NCBI GenBank assembly: GCA_018064545.1
Contig: JAGHUY010000198.1
Span: forward strand, 1 to 8,448
Origin: Candidatus Apopatosoma intestinale
GTDB taxonomy: Bacteria; Bacillota; Clostridia; Oscillospirales; CAG-272
Length of the DNA: 8,448 bases
Direction: 5' to 3'
Shown here: positions 7,229-8,448 of the stretch, in pieces
How positions within the stretch are numbered: position 1 is the first letter of the stretch
Layout: the number at the start of each line of letters is the position of its first letter
The notes under the pieces: model-generated
Seen by the model: the letters and a program-made list of their open reading frames with translations, nothing else
The model's database searches: none
What the model was told of the DNA's origin: nothing
Program-made: the position numbers and the translations under genes

Positions 7229-8105
7229 ATTTACCGATAATTCCAATATCAAATATTTTTTCTCTAAACGGCAAACGATACATTTTCAAGGGATATTTAG
7301 TTACAGTACATGAAAAATAATGATTTGCATTGTATGCATTGATATTATCCAAATAGCATACAGTGTATTTTTGGACGCCATCATAATCCTGCTGATATAC
7401 GGTAGCTGGTTTTGCGTTCATAGCAACTGGAAATTGATACCACATTGTGTAGTGAAAAGCAAAAACCAATTCTATTGCGATTCCGATAATTGTCTCGCAA
7501 AAAAGATTTCTCCCGTCACCTTTATACTTGATGCCGTTTTGTACTACCGTTATCGGTAAAATATCGTCATTCTCAATTTTATACAGGCGTTCTTCAATGG
7601 CGGAATCCACATGAGCCCCCAACTTATCAGCAACAATTCTGATTACGTTCTCGCGAGAAAGCGGCTTGAAACCGTTAGACAAGAAATCGATTATTATTTC
7701 ATTTTTCCATTTCTCAAAGGTCATATAAGTTGATCTGACAATATCTTTGTTGTCAAGATCCTCATTCACACAGAATACACACGTTTTATCCTTACCGTTA
7801 CAGGATACACCAACAAGATTGTATTGCGGAACCAAGTTTTGTGCTGCCATTGGACTATACAAAGGGAAAAACAATGAGCTATCGTAATTGCAACGCTTAC
7901 ACAGCGATTCACAATTTGTTGTATATGTTACCAATGCTCGAAGCGTTACTGCTATAGTATTCGCATATTGTGTCCTCATATCGGACGCTATCGGCAGTTG
8001 TAAAGCGCTTTTTACTTGCGCCGAAAGAAATTCGATTCGATCGGAAAATTCCTTTTCTAATTCTGCCGGCGTTCTTTTTCTCTTTGTCCCATAATTTGCT
8101 TTCAT
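7227..8105 (-). CDS. Uncharacterized 292-aa protein with GAHVD motif and two CxxC pairs
   Basis: I cannot name this gene. The N-terminus is basic (KRKRTP), followed by a probable helical stretch with IAVTLRALV (51-59), CESLCKRC (65-72), CNGKDKTCVFC (102-112), a FEKWKNEIIIDF helix (130-141), SRENVIRIVADKLGAHVDS (150-168) and a hydrophobic helix-like stretch (about 202-229). The LR-L, W...I and R..vi..vA.K.GAHVD blocks recall an unnamed family often seen in mobile regions; this is from memory. The Cys pairs 69/72 and 109/112 could bind zinc. No signal peptide and no clear membrane segment. Start at 8105: GAGG lies 6 bases upstream and an in-frame TGA immediately precedes the ATG. Sampled GC is about 35%, far below the synthetase genes, suggesting transfer. 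It follows the zinc-ribbon gene by 80 bases and its stop overlaps the terminator. Confidence 0.8.
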   Translation of the reverse strand: MKANYGTKRKRTPAELEKEFSDRIEFLSAQVKSALQLPIASDMRTQYANTIAVTLRALVTYTTNCESLCKRCNYDSSLFFPLYSPMAAQNLVPQYNLVGVSCNGKDKTCVFCVNEDLDNKDIVRSTYMTFEKWKNEIIIDFLSNGFKPLSRENVIRIVADKLGAHVDSAIEERLYKIENDDILPITVVQNGIKYKGDGRNLFCETIIGIAIELVFAFHYTMWYQFPVAMNAKPATVYQQDYDGVQKYTVCYLDNINAYNANHYFSCTVTKYPLKMYRLPFREKIFDIGIIGK

Positions 8106-8185
8106 TCAGTTCCTCACCTCAATTCATCGCAGATTTTGAGCGGTTCTTCCACACGGGTGACGATATTTTGTGACAAACTTTCCGA
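8106..8185 (-). other. 80-base spacer between zinc-ribbon gene and 292-aa gene
   Basis: No convincing promoter or hairpin is seen, so the two minus-strand genes are probably cotranscribed. After the zinc-ribbon TGA the same frame stays open for 23 codons and stops at 8114-8116, inside the GAGGTGAGG ribosome site of the next gene. This may be chance or a worn C-terminal end. Confidence 0.4.
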
Positions 8186-8448
8186 TCACTCCTTTTCGAT
8201 TTTTTCTTTTGCATAATTAAGACAATTGTCGCAGACCGCTTCACCGGCGTGTTTTAATTGACCGCAATTCTCACAAAAATCGTAATCGTCGGTGGTGAAA
8301 TCGGCATCGCACGCAAAGCAGTGAAATTTGCCGGTTTTGCCATCAAAAGCGAGTTGCTCTTCTCTGCATTCGGGGCACTCATATACTGGGAAATCACGCC
8401 CTTCTTTTCCGCACCGATAAGAACTGATTCCGAGTTCATTTTCGACAT
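8186..8448 (-). CDS. Cys-rich double zinc-ribbon protein, C-terminal part (runs off right edge)
   Basis: Read from 8446 down to the TGA at 8186, this frame gives 86 residues with no start codon in view, so the gene begins outside the window. It carries nine cysteines in zinc-ribbon spacing: YECPEC and FHCFACD form one ribbon, DFCENCG and VCDNCL a second. The tail is charged (YAKEKIEKE). Such ribbons bind zinc and usually mediate nucleic-acid or protein contacts; the upstream domain that would define function is not visible. A competing 64-codon frame begins with an ATG at the window edge, but its product is low-complexity and lacks any motif, so I treat it as a shadow. The sampled base composition (about 52% GC) is nearer the housekeeping genes than the 292-aa gene downstream, which it probably shares a transcript with. 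Confidence 0.77.
   Translation of the reverse strand, partial: VENELGISSYRCGKEGRDFPVYECPECREEQLAFDGKTGKFHCFACDADFTTDDYDFCENCGQLKHAGEAVCDNCLNYAKEKIEKE

Noticed and set aside
8106..8190. A 22-codon small gene starting GTG at the zinc-ribbon stop
   Set aside because: No spaced ribosome site and no recognizable product; likely chance.
8254..8448. A 64-codon minus-strand frame starting at the right edge
   Set aside because: The adjacent frame encodes a clear double zinc ribbon. This one has no motif, and its start is an accident of the window edge.

Overview
The window looks like a chromosomal stretch from a fairly GC-rich member of the Clostridia/Firmicutes, possibly an uncultured gut or rumen lineage. 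Three things point there: adjacent hisS and aspS (a Firmicutes-like order), a TnpV-family protein typical of Clostridia, and strong AGGAG-type ribosome binding sites. This placement is inference. The housekeeping genes look near 57% GC (counted on one 60-base sample), TGG is used for Trp, and every complete gene ends in TAA.

Left part, minus strand: a LacZ-type GH2 beta-galactosidase runs off the left edge, so only its N-terminal 396 codons are present. It lies 33 bases downstream of recG on the same strand, with no terminator visible between them. recG (719 aa) encodes the branched-DNA helicase that processes stalled forks and Holliday junctions. Centre, plus strand: hisS (439 aa) and aspS (594 aa) are 19 bases apart and form an operon that charges tRNA-His and tRNA-Asp. 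recG and hisS are divergent. Each has a near-consensus sigma-A promoter with a 17-base spacer, and the two -35 elements sit head to head in a perfect 15-base palindrome. A strong hairpin after aspS closes the operon.

Right part, accessory: a lone tnpV lies between that hairpin and a second, bidirectional-looking hairpin. Beyond it on the minus strand is an AT-rich gene for a 292-aa protein that I cannot name. It is preceded by a Cys-rich, double zinc-ribbon protein whose gene runs off the right edge and whose frame is masked by a longer spurious ORF. These two genes probably form one accessory transcript. The change in strand, composition and gene type after 6660 suggests an insertion hotspot behind the aminoacyl-tRNA synthetase operon. 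No rRNA, tRNA, CRISPR array or complete transposon was seen, and no stretch over 300 bases lacks a gene.
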